64,000 bases of DNA, from assembly GCA_050740315.1 (NCBI GenBank), contig JBOIDC010000007.1, positions 5,850 through 69,849 of the forward strand, in the 5' to 3' direction. The notes under the pieces were generated by a model. That model searched no databases and was not told the DNA's origin. It worked only from the letters and a program-made list of their open reading frames with translations. A program made the position numbers and the translations under genes. Positions 16,280-23,975 of this stretch are shown here, piece after piece. The DNA comes from JACCYU01 sp050740315 (GTDB taxonomy: Bacteria > Pseudomonadota > Gammaproteobacteria > JACCYU01). Each line of letters opens with the position of its first letter. The stretch's first letter is position 1.

Positions 16280-16981
16280 ATGAGCAACGAATCCATAATC
16301 AGCGCGATTCGCGCCGCGCTGGAGGTCGACCCGGACATCAATATGCATCGCTCTGCCGTACGCATACGCGTTGACGATGTTATCCGTCTGGAAGGCGAGG
16401 TCGGAAGTATTGTGGTCAAGCGCAAGGCCTTGCGCATCGCCCGTCAGTTCGCCAGCGGTCTGCCCATTGAGGATAAGCTGCGCCTGATGCGCGGCGGGCG
16501 CATGGTCGGCGATCAGCTGCGCGACGCCACGTTAGCGGCCTTGCGCGGCGAGCCTGCGTTTGCGGAAATGGATATCGACACCGGTACGGACGCACCTTCG
16601 GGTCAGGAGCGCGACTGGATGAGGGTGACGACGCAGGATTGCGTGGTGCGGATCACGGGCGAGGTGAGAAGTCTGTCGCACCGCCGGCTTGCCGAAGTGC
16701 TGGCGTGGTGGGTGCCCGGCAGCTGTGATGTGGACAACCATCTGCATGTGCGGCCGCCGCAGACGGAATACGACGAGGAGATCACGGATGCCGTGCGCCT
16801 GGTGTTCGACAAGGAGCCGGCGCTGGACGCCGAACAGATTTCCGTCGTGACCCGCGAGCGTGAGGTGACCTTACGCGGCGCCGTTTTCAGCGACGAACAA
16901 AAACATATCGCCGCGCGGGACGTCTGGTACATCCCCGGCGTGCACGCGGTGCATAACGAGCTGCAGGTGGTGTCGCACTAG
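16280..16981 (+). CDS. BON-domain protein (OsmY-like repeats, cytoplasmic)
   Basis: 233 residues, with a strong AGGAGGGAGG ribosome site just before the ATG. Three BON-like units can be traced: about residues 1-55 (VRIRVDDVIRLEGEVGSI), 70-150 (CVVRITGEVRSLSHRRLAE) and 155-230 (VTLRGAVFSDEQKHIAARD), each ending in a short HxLxV-like strand. BON domains bind membranes or phospholipids, and OsmY is the osmotic-stress example. Unlike OsmY there is no signal peptide. Neighbours (DUF883, CsbD, peroxiredoxin) point to a stress-survival role, as inference. Confidence 0.78.
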   Translation: MSNESIISAIRAALEVDPDINMHRSAVRIRVDDVIRLEGEVGSIVVKRKALRIARQFASGLPIEDKLRLMRGGRMVGDQLRDATLAALRGEPAFAEMDIDTGTDAPSGQERDWMRVTTQDCVVRITGEVRSLSHRRLAEVLAWWVPGSCDVDNHLHVRPPQTEYDEEITDAVRLVFDKEPALDAEQISVVTREREVTLRGAVFSDEQKHIAARDVWYIPGVHAVHNELQVVSH

Positions 16982-17006
16982 CCGCCCTTCGGGCGACCGT
17001 ATTTCG

Positions 17007-17261
17007 CTATCGCCTGGCGAACAGCACCGATATGAATGCGCCCACCGCCACAGCGATGCCGATCGACGCCAGCGGGTGGTCCACCACGATATCGCGCAGG
17101 CGCCCGGTGTAATCCTGCGAAGCGCGACGCGTGCGGCGCGCGGTGTCATAGGCGCGCTCTTCTATCGCGGTGCCGAGTTCCTTCAGCCGGCGTCCGGCCT
17201 CCGAGGCGCGCTGTACCGCCTGTTCCAGTGTGTCGCGTGCGGTGTCTGATGTATGTGCCAT
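17007..17261 (-). CDS. DUF883/ElaB-YqjD family membrane-anchored protein
   Basis: 84 residues. A long amphipathic helix rich in Ala, Arg and Glu (residues 5-60) is followed by one carboxyl-terminal membrane helix (IGIAVAVGAFISVLFARR), the layout of the ElaB/YqjD/YgaM family. These are stationary-phase inner-membrane proteins that tether ribosomes in Escherichia coli. The sequence VVDHPLASIGIAVAVGAFI is the typical family ending (HPWxSVGIAAGVGFLLG). Likely induced in stress, judging from the neighbours. Confidence 0.85.
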   Translation of the reverse strand: MAHTSDTARDTLEQAVQRASEAGRRLKELGTAIEERAYDTARRTRRASQDYTGRLRDIVVDHPLASIGIAVAVGAFISVLFARR

Positions 17262-17419
17262 TACAGCTGCTCCGATTCGTTACGGGTTCAATGAAAGTGA
17301 CATGATAATCATGATTCGTCCATTGTCACCAGCAACTTAAATGCATGTTCTGATCCAGCGGTGATACTTCGTTTGAGAGCATTTTCATGGCCGTACTATG
17401 CGCCAACCCTGAACTACGC

Positions 17420-17563
17420 GCAAAAAAAAACCGTTCGATCAAGTGGGGAGGGGAAGAGGAGGCGATCAAACGGTTCAGGCTCACGTAGAGCCCGCAATGG
17501 GAGAATTGACAATAACGCTATGCGCTAACTGAAACCTTTGTAAAAAGAATTCCTAAACCACAA
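17420..17563 (-). ncRNA. Candidate small RNA with anti-Shine-Dalgarno terminator loop
   Basis: Read on the minus strand, three stem-loops follow each other: CAAT/ATTG (17495-17508), GGCTC/GAGCC (17478-17492) and a 12-bp stem AACCGTTTGATC/GATCGAACGGTT (17475-17429, one mismatch). A run of nine T (17430-17422) follows directly, forming a strong intrinsic terminator. The 23-base loop of the terminator is pyrimidine-only over most of its length and contains CCTCC twice, the complement of ribosome binding sites. A TATACT -10-like element at 17576-17571 would give a transcript of about 140 bases; the -35 is weak. No open frame fits. The 5' end is a guess. Confidence 0.5.
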
Positions 17564-17709
17564 TGAAGCAAGTATATATCTTAATCGACGGCCGTGGATA
17601 GAAATAAATTCAGCTAATGGTCACTTCATCACGCTGTAGAGTCGCCGGGTCCATATTACCAGAGCCGCGCGGCTTCAGTCGTGGTCCATCCCGCTGCTGC
17701 CCGCGCTTC

Positions 17710-17949
17710 TCAGTTCACCATCTGCGTCGGCGGCGGAGTATACCACATGGCGATTCGATGTTCGTAGTACCTCACGGCACCCTCGGCCTCGTCGGCGGAG
17801 ATTCCGTAAATCTCCTGGAGTTTTTTCACCAGCTTGTCGCGCCTGCCATCGCACGCGGCGAGATCGGCCTCCGTCACGCCCGCCAGATCCTGCTTGATAA
17901 TGGCTTTCAACGTTGACCAGTCGCTGCCAATCAGATGTTGACTGACCAT
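17710..17949 (-). CDS. CsbD-family stress protein
   Basis: 79 residues. The pattern DWSTLKAIIKQDLAGVTEADL then CDGRRDKLVKKLQEIYG and ADEAEGAVRYYEHRI fits the CsbD family: small helical proteins induced by general stress in many bacteria, function unknown. The start at 17949 is preceded on the minus strand by a GGAGG-like site (GGAGGTTGAA). It follows the candidate small RNA region on the same strand and is separated from it by about 130 bases. Confidence 0.78.
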   Translation of the reverse strand: MVSQHLIGSDWSTLKAIIKQDLAGVTEADLAACDGRRDKLVKKLQEIYGISADEAEGAVRYYEHRIAMWYTPPPTQMVN

Positions 17950-18333
17950 TTCAACCTCCGAACGCTATTTATTATAGGGTGGGCCCCGCTCTGCTTAGCA
18001 AGCGTTGTACCACTACGGGGGTGTCTGCGGTTCGCCACCGTTCTCATCAGGTTCCCGTCCAGGCAGCCCTATCGCTTTCAGGAGAACTTCATCAGCCTCA
18101 ACACGCTGTACAACAAGCTCAGGCGTTTATCGGATACACTGAGCCGTTACAATTGTAATATTTACGTGCCATTGTAAATTCTATCTATGGCCGAGTTGGC
18201 AATCCCGCCGATGCGCGCCGTCGCGTCCGTTCGCGTCGAATTTCCCGCTCGGATGCCATGACGCCAGGGCAGTCTTGAAAATACGCCGCCCTGAGTTTAT
18301 ATACTTTTCTTAAGCTATTTTCGGAGAGCCATA
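17950..18333. other. Intergenic region upstream of the peroxiredoxin gene
   Basis: No convincing gene; the 80-codon open frame at 17935-18177 has no recognisable domain or ribosome site. The region holds the perfect palindrome TTACAATTGTAA at 18147-18158 and a second dyad, ATTTAC (18160-18165) with GTAAAT (18174-18179). Both are AT-rich islands in GC-rich DNA and look like protein-binding sites or an older promoter. Confidence 0.5.
18275..18303 (+). promoter_or_regulatory. Sigma-70 type promoter of the peroxiredoxin gene
   Basis: TTGAAA at 18275-18280, a 17-base spacer and TATATA at 18298-18303. The predicted start is near 18310, leaving a 24-base leader with a GGAG ribosome site before the ATG at 18334. 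Confidence 0.6.
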
Positions 18334-18993
18334 ATGTCGCTACGACTCGGAGACACCGCACCCGATTTCAAGGCCGAAACCACCGAAGGCCCGATCAGTT
18401 TTCACCAGTGGATGGGCGATAGCTGGGCCGTGCTGTTTTCGCATCCCAAGGATTTCACCCCTGTGTGCACCACCGAACTGGGTTACATGGCCCGCATCAA
18501 GCCCGAGTTCGACAAGCGCAACGTCAAGATCATCGGTCTCAGCGTCGACCCGGTCGGCGATCACAGCAAGTGGGCCAAGGACATTGAGGAAACCCAGGGC
18601 GCCGCGCCGAACTATCCCATGATCGGCGATCCCGATCTCAGCATTGCAAAGCTGTACGACATGCTGCCGGCCGAAGCCTATGGCGACGCCAAGGGCCGCA
18701 CGCCGGCCGATAACGCCACTGTGCGCAACGTTTACGTGGTTGGACCGGACAAGAAGCTCAAGCTGATCCTCGTCTATCCGATGACCACGGGCCGCAACTT
18801 CGACGAGGTGTTGCGCGCGATCGATTCCCTGCAGCTGACCGTCAAGCATCAGGTGGCGACGCCCGTCAACTGGCAGGACGGCGACGATGTGATCATCCCG
18901 ACCGCCGTCTCCGATGAGGAGGCCCGGAAGAAATATCCGCAGGGCTTCAAGACGCACAAGCCGTATCTGCGGACGGTCAAGCAGCCACATTAA
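18334..18993 (+). CDS. 1-Cys peroxiredoxin (Prx6 family)
   Basis: 219 residues, the normal Prx6 length. The peroxidatic Cys lies in FTPVCTTELG (about residue 47). The long carboxyl extension (about 160-219) with VATPVNWQDGDDVIIP is typical of the 1-Cys branch, and no resolving Cys is seen. It reduces hydrogen peroxide and organic hydroperoxides in the cytoplasm using an external thiol. A clear TTGAAA-N17-TATATA promoter precedes it. It is probably monocistronic, although the acyl-CoA ligase starts 82 bases later on the same strand. Confidence 0.95.
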   Translation: MSLRLGDTAPDFKAETTEGPISFHQWMGDSWAVLFSHPKDFTPVCTTELGYMARIKPEFDKRNVKIIGLSVDPVGDHSKWAKDIEETQGAAPNYPMIGDPDLSIAKLYDMLPAEAYGDAKGRTPADNATVRNVYVVGPDKKLKLILVYPMTTGRNFDEVLRAIDSLQLTVKHQVATPVNWQDGDDVIIPTAVSDEEARKKYPQGFKTHKPYLRTVKQPH

Positions 18994-19075
18994 GCCCCGC
19001 GCCTGTAACCCCAACCCCGCCCGCCGCTGGTGCTGGCGGGGTTGTGGGCCGATCCCGCAGTGCGCGGCGCGTGCG

Positions 19076-20611
19076 ATGGTAGCGGCTGAGCTTTACGAAG
19101 TCCTCGACGGAGCAGCAGGTTCGGCTCCGGCGATCCTGGCGCCCGCACGCGAGGCGCTCACACATGGCGCGTTGCGCGATCGGGTCGAGCGCGCCATACA
19201 CACATTGCGGCGTGTCGGGATCGACCGCGACGATCGCGTGGCGATGGTACTGCCGAACGGTGCGGAGATGGCGGTCGCGTTCCTGGCCGTCAGCGTCTGC
19301 GCCACCGCCGCACCGCTCAATCCAGCCTACCGGCGCAAAGAGTTTGAATTTTATCTGAACGACCTGAAACCGCGCGCGTTGCTGACACTGCGGGGCAGCG
19401 ATTCGGCGGCGGTGGAGGTTGCGCGCGAACTCAACATCGCGCTGCTCGAAATTATCCCACAACGGCGCGCCCCCGCGGGCGCGTTTGAACTCGCGCCGGT
19501 CGAATCCACCATCCAGGGCGGGTTTGCGCCGGCGTCGAAAGCGAAGCCAGCGCAGGCCGATGACATCGCGCTGGTACTGCATACGTCGGGGACAACCTCG
19601 CGGCCTAAACTCGTGCCACTCTCACAGCGCAACCTGTGCGCGTCGGCCGCGCACATCCGCGCTTCGCTGGCGTTGAGCGCGCAGGACCGCGGGCTCAACA
19701 TCATGCCGCTTTTCCATATTCACGGGCTGATCGCCGCCCTGCTGGCGCCGCTGGCGGCGGGTGGCAGCGTGTTCTGCACGCCGGGATTCAACGCGCTCAA
19801 ATTCTTCGACTGGTTTGAACAGGCGCAGCCCACCTGGTACACGGCGGTACCGACCATGCATCAGGCGATCCTGGCGCGCGCGCGCCGCCATCGGGCGCAG
19901 ATCGCGGCCGCACCATTGCGGTTCATCCGCTCGTCCTCGGCCTCGTTGCCGGCGCGGGTGCTGCGCGAACTCGAAGCGACCTTCCGCGCGCCAGTCATAG
20001 AGTCTTACGGCATGACTGAAGCCGCCCACCAGATGGCCAGCAATCCATTGCCGCCGCGGCCGCGGGTGCCCGGCTCGGTGGGCATCGCGGCCGGCCCGGA
20101 AATCGCCATCATGGATGAAAATGGCAGTTTGCTGCCGGCGGGCACGGCCGGTGAAGTGGTGATCCGCGGACCGAACGTGATGTGCGGCTACGAGAACAAC
20201 CCTCAGGCCAACGCGCTGAGTTTTGCCAACGGCTGGTTTCGCACCGGCGATCAAGGCGTGCTGGATGAGGACGGCTATTTGCGGCTTACGGGCCGCCTCA
20301 AGGAGATCATCAATCGTGGTGGTGAGAAGATATCGCCGCGCGAAATCGACGAGGTGCTGATGGATCATCCGGCGGTGCTGCAGGCGGTGGCGTTCGCCGT
20401 ACCGCACACAGGACTGGGCGAGGAAGTCGGCGCGGCGGTGGTGCTGCGCGAGCATCAGAACGCGACGGCCACGGAACTGCGCAAATTCGCAGCCGCCAGA
20501 CTGGCCGACTACAAGGTGCCGCGCAAGATCGTGGTCGTAACCGAGATCCCCAAGGGCCCGACCGGCAAGTTGCAGCGCATCGGCCTGGCTTCGAAGCTGG
20601 GGCTGGCGTGA
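19076..20611 (+). CDS. AMP-dependent acyl-CoA synthetase, oxalate/medium-chain ligase type
   Basis: 511 residues of the ANL superfamily. The P-loop-like motif is LHTSGTTSRPKLVPLSQRN, followed by MPLFHIHG, ESYGMTEAAHQM (adenylate motif), WFRTGDQG and the carboxyl-domain Lys in GPTGKLQR. Sequences such as MPLFHIHGLIA and WYTAVPTMHQ are closest to Pcs60/AAE3 oxalyl-CoA synthetases, though fatty-acid ligases are alternatives. It forms an acyl-AMP and then an acyl-CoA. I start it at 19076 (MVAAELYEVL); the longer open frame reads through the peroxiredoxin gene in another frame. The stop overlaps the next gene by 4 bases (GTGA). Confidence 0.86.
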   Translation: MVAAELYEVLDGAAGSAPAILAPAREALTHGALRDRVERAIHTLRRVGIDRDDRVAMVLPNGAEMAVAFLAVSVCATAAPLNPAYRRKEFEFYLNDLKPRALLTLRGSDSAAVEVARELNIALLEIIPQRRAPAGAFELAPVESTIQGGFAPASKAKPAQADDIALVLHTSGTTSRPKLVPLSQRNLCASAAHIRASLALSAQDRGLNIMPLFHIHGLIAALLAPLAAGGSVFCTPGFNALKFFDWFEQAQPTWYTAVPTMHQAILARARRHRAQIAAAPLRFIRSSSASLPARVLRELEATFRAPVIESYGMTEAAHQMASNPLPPRPRVPGSVGIAAGPEIAIMDENGSLLPAGTAGEVVIRGPNVMCGYENNPQANALSFANGWFRTGDQGVLDEDGYLRLTGRLKEIINRGGEKISPREIDEVLMDHPAVLQAVAFAVPHTGLGEEVGAAVVLREHQNATATELRKFAAARLADYKVPRKIVVVTEIPKGPTGKLQRIGLASKLGLA

Positions 20612-21591
20612 AGATCTGCGTCTACGGTGCCGGTGCGATCGGCGGGCTGCTCGGCGCGCGCCTCTGGATGGTCGGGCAGGACGTCACCCTGATCGCGCGC
20701 GGCGCGCACCTGCGCGCCATGCAGAAACGCGGTCTGCGTTTGCGCAGCGGCGGTGAAACGCACATCACGCATCCCCGCGTCATGGAAGATCCCGCACAGG
20801 CCGGCGAGCAGGATTTTGTGATCGTCGCGCTCAAGGCGCACTCGGTACCTGCGATAGTGGACGCCATGCTGCCGCTGCTGGGCCCGCGCACGGCCGTGGT
20901 AAGCGCGGTCAACGGCGTGCCGTGGTGGTACTTCTACAGGCTCGAGGGGCCGTGGGAGAACACCATCGTCCAGAGCGTGGATCCCGGCGGCGCGCAGTGG
21001 CGCAAATGGGGTCCGCAACGCGCGATCGGCTGCGTGGTGTATCCCGCCTGCGAGATCGTCGAGCCGGGCGTGATCGAGCACCTGAATGGCGATCGTTTCA
21101 TCATCGGCGAGCCGAATGGCGAAAAGACGGCGCCCGTACGGGAGCTCAGCCAGGCGCTTATTCAGGCGGGCTTCAAGGCGCCGATTCGTCGAATCCGCGA
21201 CGAGATCTGGGTCAAGCTGTGGGGCAACCTGTGTTTCAATCCCCTGAGCGCGCTGACGCACGGCACCCTGGAGCAGCTGGCGAACGATCCCGGCACGCGC
21301 GCGATCGCCCGTGCGATGATGCGGGAGGGGCAGGCCATCGGCGAGCGGCTGGGCGTGCGCTTCGGCGTGGATGTGGAGCAGCGCATCGACGGCGCGGCCG
21401 CGGTCGGCGCCCATAAGACGTCGATGTTGCAGGATCTGGAGCGCGGCCGGCCGATGGAAATCGACGCGCTCGTCACCGCGGTGCAGGAGCTTGGCAAGCT
21501 GGTTGATGTCGCCACACCGACCATCGATCTGGTGCTCGCGCTGGTGCAGCAGCGCGCACGCCTCGCGGGCTGTTACGCAGGCCCGCCGTAA
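20608..21591 (+). CDS. 2-dehydropantoate 2-reductase family protein
   Basis: 327 residues starting with GTG. The Rossmann loop is CVYGAGAIGGLLGARL, an ALKAHSV segment corresponds to the conserved Lys region, and the carboxyl helical domain has LWGNLCFNPLSALT and the family Asp/Asn region. PanE enzymes reduce ketopantoate to pantoate with NADPH in coenzyme A synthesis. This longer version (PanE proper is about 300) with a WWYFY insert may act on another 2-oxo acid. The 4-base overlap with the acyl-CoA ligase shows co-translation, so a shared catabolic pathway is as likely as pantothenate synthesis. Confidence 0.85.
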   Translation: MKICVYGAGAIGGLLGARLWMVGQDVTLIARGAHLRAMQKRGLRLRSGGETHITHPRVMEDPAQAGEQDFVIVALKAHSVPAIVDAMLPLLGPRTAVVSAVNGVPWWYFYRLEGPWENTIVQSVDPGGAQWRKWGPQRAIGCVVYPACEIVEPGVIEHLNGDRFIIGEPNGEKTAPVRELSQALIQAGFKAPIRRIRDEIWVKLWGNLCFNPLSALTHGTLEQLANDPGTRAIARAMMREGQAIGERLGVRFGVDVEQRIDGAAAVGAHKTSMLQDLERGRPMEIDALVTAVQELGKLVDVATPTIDLVLALVQQRARLAGCYAGPP

Positions 21592-21628
21592 TCCATCTCG
21601 AAACAATCGCGGGCTGAATGACTCCGGC

Positions 21629-21664
21629 GGGCGATGCTCGGATTGAACCGGCGACCATGCCGTG
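21629..21664. repeat. Degraded direct repeat of the tRNA-Val 3' end (putative old att site)
   Basis: Thirty-six bases beginning GGGCGATG and containing GGATTGAACC align with 23833-23869, which is the 3' acceptor, T-arm and part of the anticodon arm of the tRNA-Val gene. Agreement is about four bases in five with one gap. It is in the same orientation as the tRNA, as expected for the far att site of an element integrated at the tRNA 3' end. The T-stem no longer pairs, so it is not a working tRNA. Confidence 0.5.
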
Positions 21665-21765
21665 CTTTGCCTGTTGGGCGACGTGGTAACAGGAACACGG
21701 TCTTTTACCTGAAACCCGCCAGAAACCGTGACTGCCCGCCCCGCGCACACCTTTTGCGGAGGAAC

Positions 21766-22221
21766 CTACCACGCTGCAATCGGCGTCTGGCCACGCGCGA
21801 TCATGTGCGTTGCTCGCGCGGCCTCCTGCGCCTGATCCTCCTGCGATTGATAGTGTGTCTTCAGCCCGATGGGGCCCAGGATGCGATACAGAACATCGAC
21901 GAACTCAAACTCACTGACATAGGTACAGGCGAGTTGAGGAAAGATCGTGCCCCACCATCCGCCACAGATCAATCGGCTTGCAATGCGCGGCTCGACGTAG
22001 CCCAGGGGACGATCGATGTTGCAAAGCCATCGCGTTCGGCAACCGATAATCCTGATCGACAAGGGATCGTCAGCATCTCGCTGGAGCGCCAGCCACTTCC
22101 TGCCGGGCGCGCAGAAGGCCAGCGCCTCGGCCCGGTAACGGTCGATGCGCCGTACCGCCAAACGTTCTTCGAACACTTCAAGGCCGGTTGGCACGAACGG
22201 TTCGTATCGTTCGATCTGCAT
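21766..22221 (-). CDS. Small HIRAN-like domain protein in the tRNA-Val island
   Basis: 151 residues, starting at 22221 after a perfect GGAGGTGAT site; a GTG 12 bases earlier is in frame but less well placed. Residues about 45-90 (WLALQRDADDPLS, IRIIGC, PLGYVEPRIASRL) follow the HIRAN pattern: Leu-rich strand, D/N-P-S pivot, then LGYV-P. HIRAN domains bind DNA 3' ends or damaged DNA in SNF2 enzymes and also occur alone in phage and mobile-element genes. The carboxyl half is not recognised. Base composition is lower in GC than the flanks. Assignment by pattern only. Confidence 0.5.
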   Translation of the reverse strand: MQIERYEPFVPTGLEVFEERLAVRRIDRYRAEALAFCAPGRKWLALQRDADDPLSIRIIGCRTRWLCNIDRPLGYVEPRIASRLICGGWWGTIFPQLACTYVSEFEFVDVLYRILGPIGLKTHYQSQEDQAQEAARATHMIARGQTPIAAW

Positions 22222-22482
22222 ATCACCTCCCACATGAGTGATGCGGTTGGCTGGCGCAGGCTGGCGGCCGCGTGATTACTGAGTCAGCAACCTAATGACG
22301 TTTGGCGACTGGCAAAATTAAATGAATGCCGACGAACGGTATGCTACAGGCCGATTCAAGCGTTGCAGAAAGCGCCGGTTCATCACGCACAGCGTCGGCA
22401 CCGGCTGCCGCTAATGCGCGGCCGGTGGGCGCCGCGTTAACTCGCGTTTAACCGATCACCGTCCAACGACTGTCAACGCGGG

Positions 22483-23241
22483 TCACCCTGCGCCCACGCC
22501 CCGCAATCCGTGGACGTCGCGCTCGGCGCTCAGTGCAGATTGACTTTCGACGCGCTGCTGCGTGGCACGCTTGACTGCAAAATAGCCGGCGTGGCGGCAC
22601 GCATCCGGTTTGCGGGTGACGGTCCATGCTCTGAGCAGTTCCAGTCTCATGCGCCTGGATGGGATGAGAGGCCGGAGGATTCGCAGGAGCCTGGAAAGAT
22701 CCGCCACTGAAGCGAAACAATCGATCACCTGAAAGTGCTCAGACAGCATCTCGACGAACTCGTCGTGCGTGAAGTATCGCCGATACTTGGACGCGCCCGT
22801 TACGATGACCGAGAAATAGTAGAGACAGGCAGGCGCGCCGATGCGAGCTACCCCGGACAGCGCGGCGTGTCGCTCTTCGTCGGTCTGGAAGTAGTACAGG
22901 ACTTCGGATAACGAAATAAAGTCAAATGGAGTTTGCGCGATCTGAGGGTCTTTGATGACATCCAGAAGCTCGCCCTGCTGAAAGCGGATGTGCGGAAACT
23001 GGGATTGCGCACGTTCGATGGCATTGCCCGCGATGTCGATCCCGATGGTGTTCTCGGCGAATTTGGAAAATGCATTTGTCTGCTGACCTTCGCCGCAGCC
23101 GAGGTCAAGTATATTGACGAATCGGGCATACCGCAGGCGACCAAGTAGCAAGTCGGTGCGGACAATGTCTTTGTCACTGCCGATGGTGCCCCATGGGTTG
23201 CTCTGGACATACCACTTTTCCCATTCCTCTTTGGTTCTCAT
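22483..23241 (-). CDS. Class I SAM-dependent methyltransferase (NodS-like)
   Basis: 252 residues. The start at 23241 (MRTKEEWEKW) follows a CAGGAGG ribosome site. Motif I is ILDLGCGEGQQT, with the acidic ribose-binding residue in TIGIDIAG; motif IV is FDFISLSEVLYYF. WEKWYVQSNPWGTIGSDKD is typical of NodS and related N-methyltransferases of sugar or small-molecule backbones. The carboxyl tail after about residue 230 has no family support. It is lower in GC than neighbouring genes and lies inside the putative tRNA-Val island, so horizontal acquisition is likely. Substrate unknown. Confidence 0.78.
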   Translation of the reverse strand: MRTKEEWEKWYVQSNPWGTIGSDKDIVRTDLLLGRLRYARFVNILDLGCGEGQQTNAFSKFAENTIGIDIAGNAIERAQSQFPHIRFQQGELLDVIKDPQIAQTPFDFISLSEVLYYFQTDEERHAALSGVARIGAPACLYYFSVIVTGASKYRRYFTHDEFVEMLSEHFQVIDCFASVADLSRLLRILRPLIPSRRMRLELLRAWTVTRKPDACRHAGYFAVKRATQQRVESQSALSAERDVHGLRGVGAG

Positions 23242-23518
23242 TTGCTGCCTCCTGTGTGAACGCGACATCAACGACCACCTTCAACGCGTGGTTTGGTAGG
23301 AAGTATGTCGCTGCGACAACGCGCATATCGCGCATTGGCTCACAAAACGAGGGGCACCAGATTGGCAGCGCGGACAACGTGTTCTATCCGGTCATAGACG
23401 AGGCTACCCTATCCCTACCCGAACGAGGTCGGTCTGTCTGGCTTGCTGGGGAAAGCTGCACGGGCGAAGACCCAGATACGCGCGGCTTTGTCGGGTACAA
23501 ACCTGGCTCAACAATTAT

Positions 23519-23830
23519 ATGGCCGCACCCGCGCCGCTGATCGGCATCGACATCCGGCGCCAGGAGCCGCTGCCGCTCAAAATTCTGCGCCACATGGAAC
23601 GACTGCCTCTGTCGGGTCGGCAGATGCAGGTTTGCCTGTTGCTGGCGGCGGGACAGTCGCGCCGCACCATCGCCGCGCGACTGGGCGCGAGCCAACGCAC
23701 CGCGATCACCTACATCCGCCAGGTCTATGGCAAGCATGCAGGCATACCCGCGGCGGGCCGAACTGCTGTTGTCGTGAGCTTATCGCGGGCGTACGCCAGA
23801 GCTCGCGCGTTGCGCCGCATGAATGATTTG
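23519..23830 (+). pseudogene. LuxR-type regulator, carboxyl-terminal helix-turn-helix fragment
   Basis: The frame encodes IRRQEPLPLKILRHMERLPLS then a LuxR helix-turn-helix (QVCLLLAAGQSRRTIAARLGASQRTAITYIRQVYGKHAG), about residues 12-85. Full-length relatives carry some 250 residues before this, which are absent here: the upstream sequence in all frames is unrelated. The open frame also runs without a natural stop into the tRNA-Val gene (it would end at 23872). I read it as the 3' stump of a regulator gene cut by the event that formed the island. Expression of a free DNA-binding stub is possible but not indicated. Confidence 0.65.
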
Positions 23831-23903
23831 GTGGGCGATGGTGGGATCGAACCACCGACCCCTGCCGTGTGAAGGCAGTGCTCTCCCGCTGAGCTAATCG
23901 CCC
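23829..23903 (-). tRNA. tRNA-Val (anticodon CAC)
   Basis: On the minus strand GGGCGAT pairs with ATCGCCC in the acceptor stem. The D arm is TTAGCTCAGCGGGAGAGC. The anticodon arm CTGCC-TTCACAC-GGCAG gives CAC, reading GTG. The T arm is GGTGG-TTCGATC-CCACC. CCA is encoded at 23831-23829. All stems pair. Its 3' end faces the low-GC island to the left. Confidence 0.96.
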
Positions 23904-23975
23904 ATTTCGTGAAAGCGCGATTCTAGGCCGTGCGCGCGGCCAGCGTCAATTCATATTCAGGTCAACGCCTGACCT

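Noticed and set aside
17935..18177. 80-codon plus-strand frame between CsbD and the peroxiredoxin
   Set aside because: Overlaps the csbD-like start region and contains the TTACAATTGTAA palindrome; no ribosome site or homology.
23443..23826. 127-codon plus-strand frame overlapping the LuxR stub
   Set aside because: It is the shifted frame of the LuxR helix-turn-helix coding sequence and has no domain of its own.
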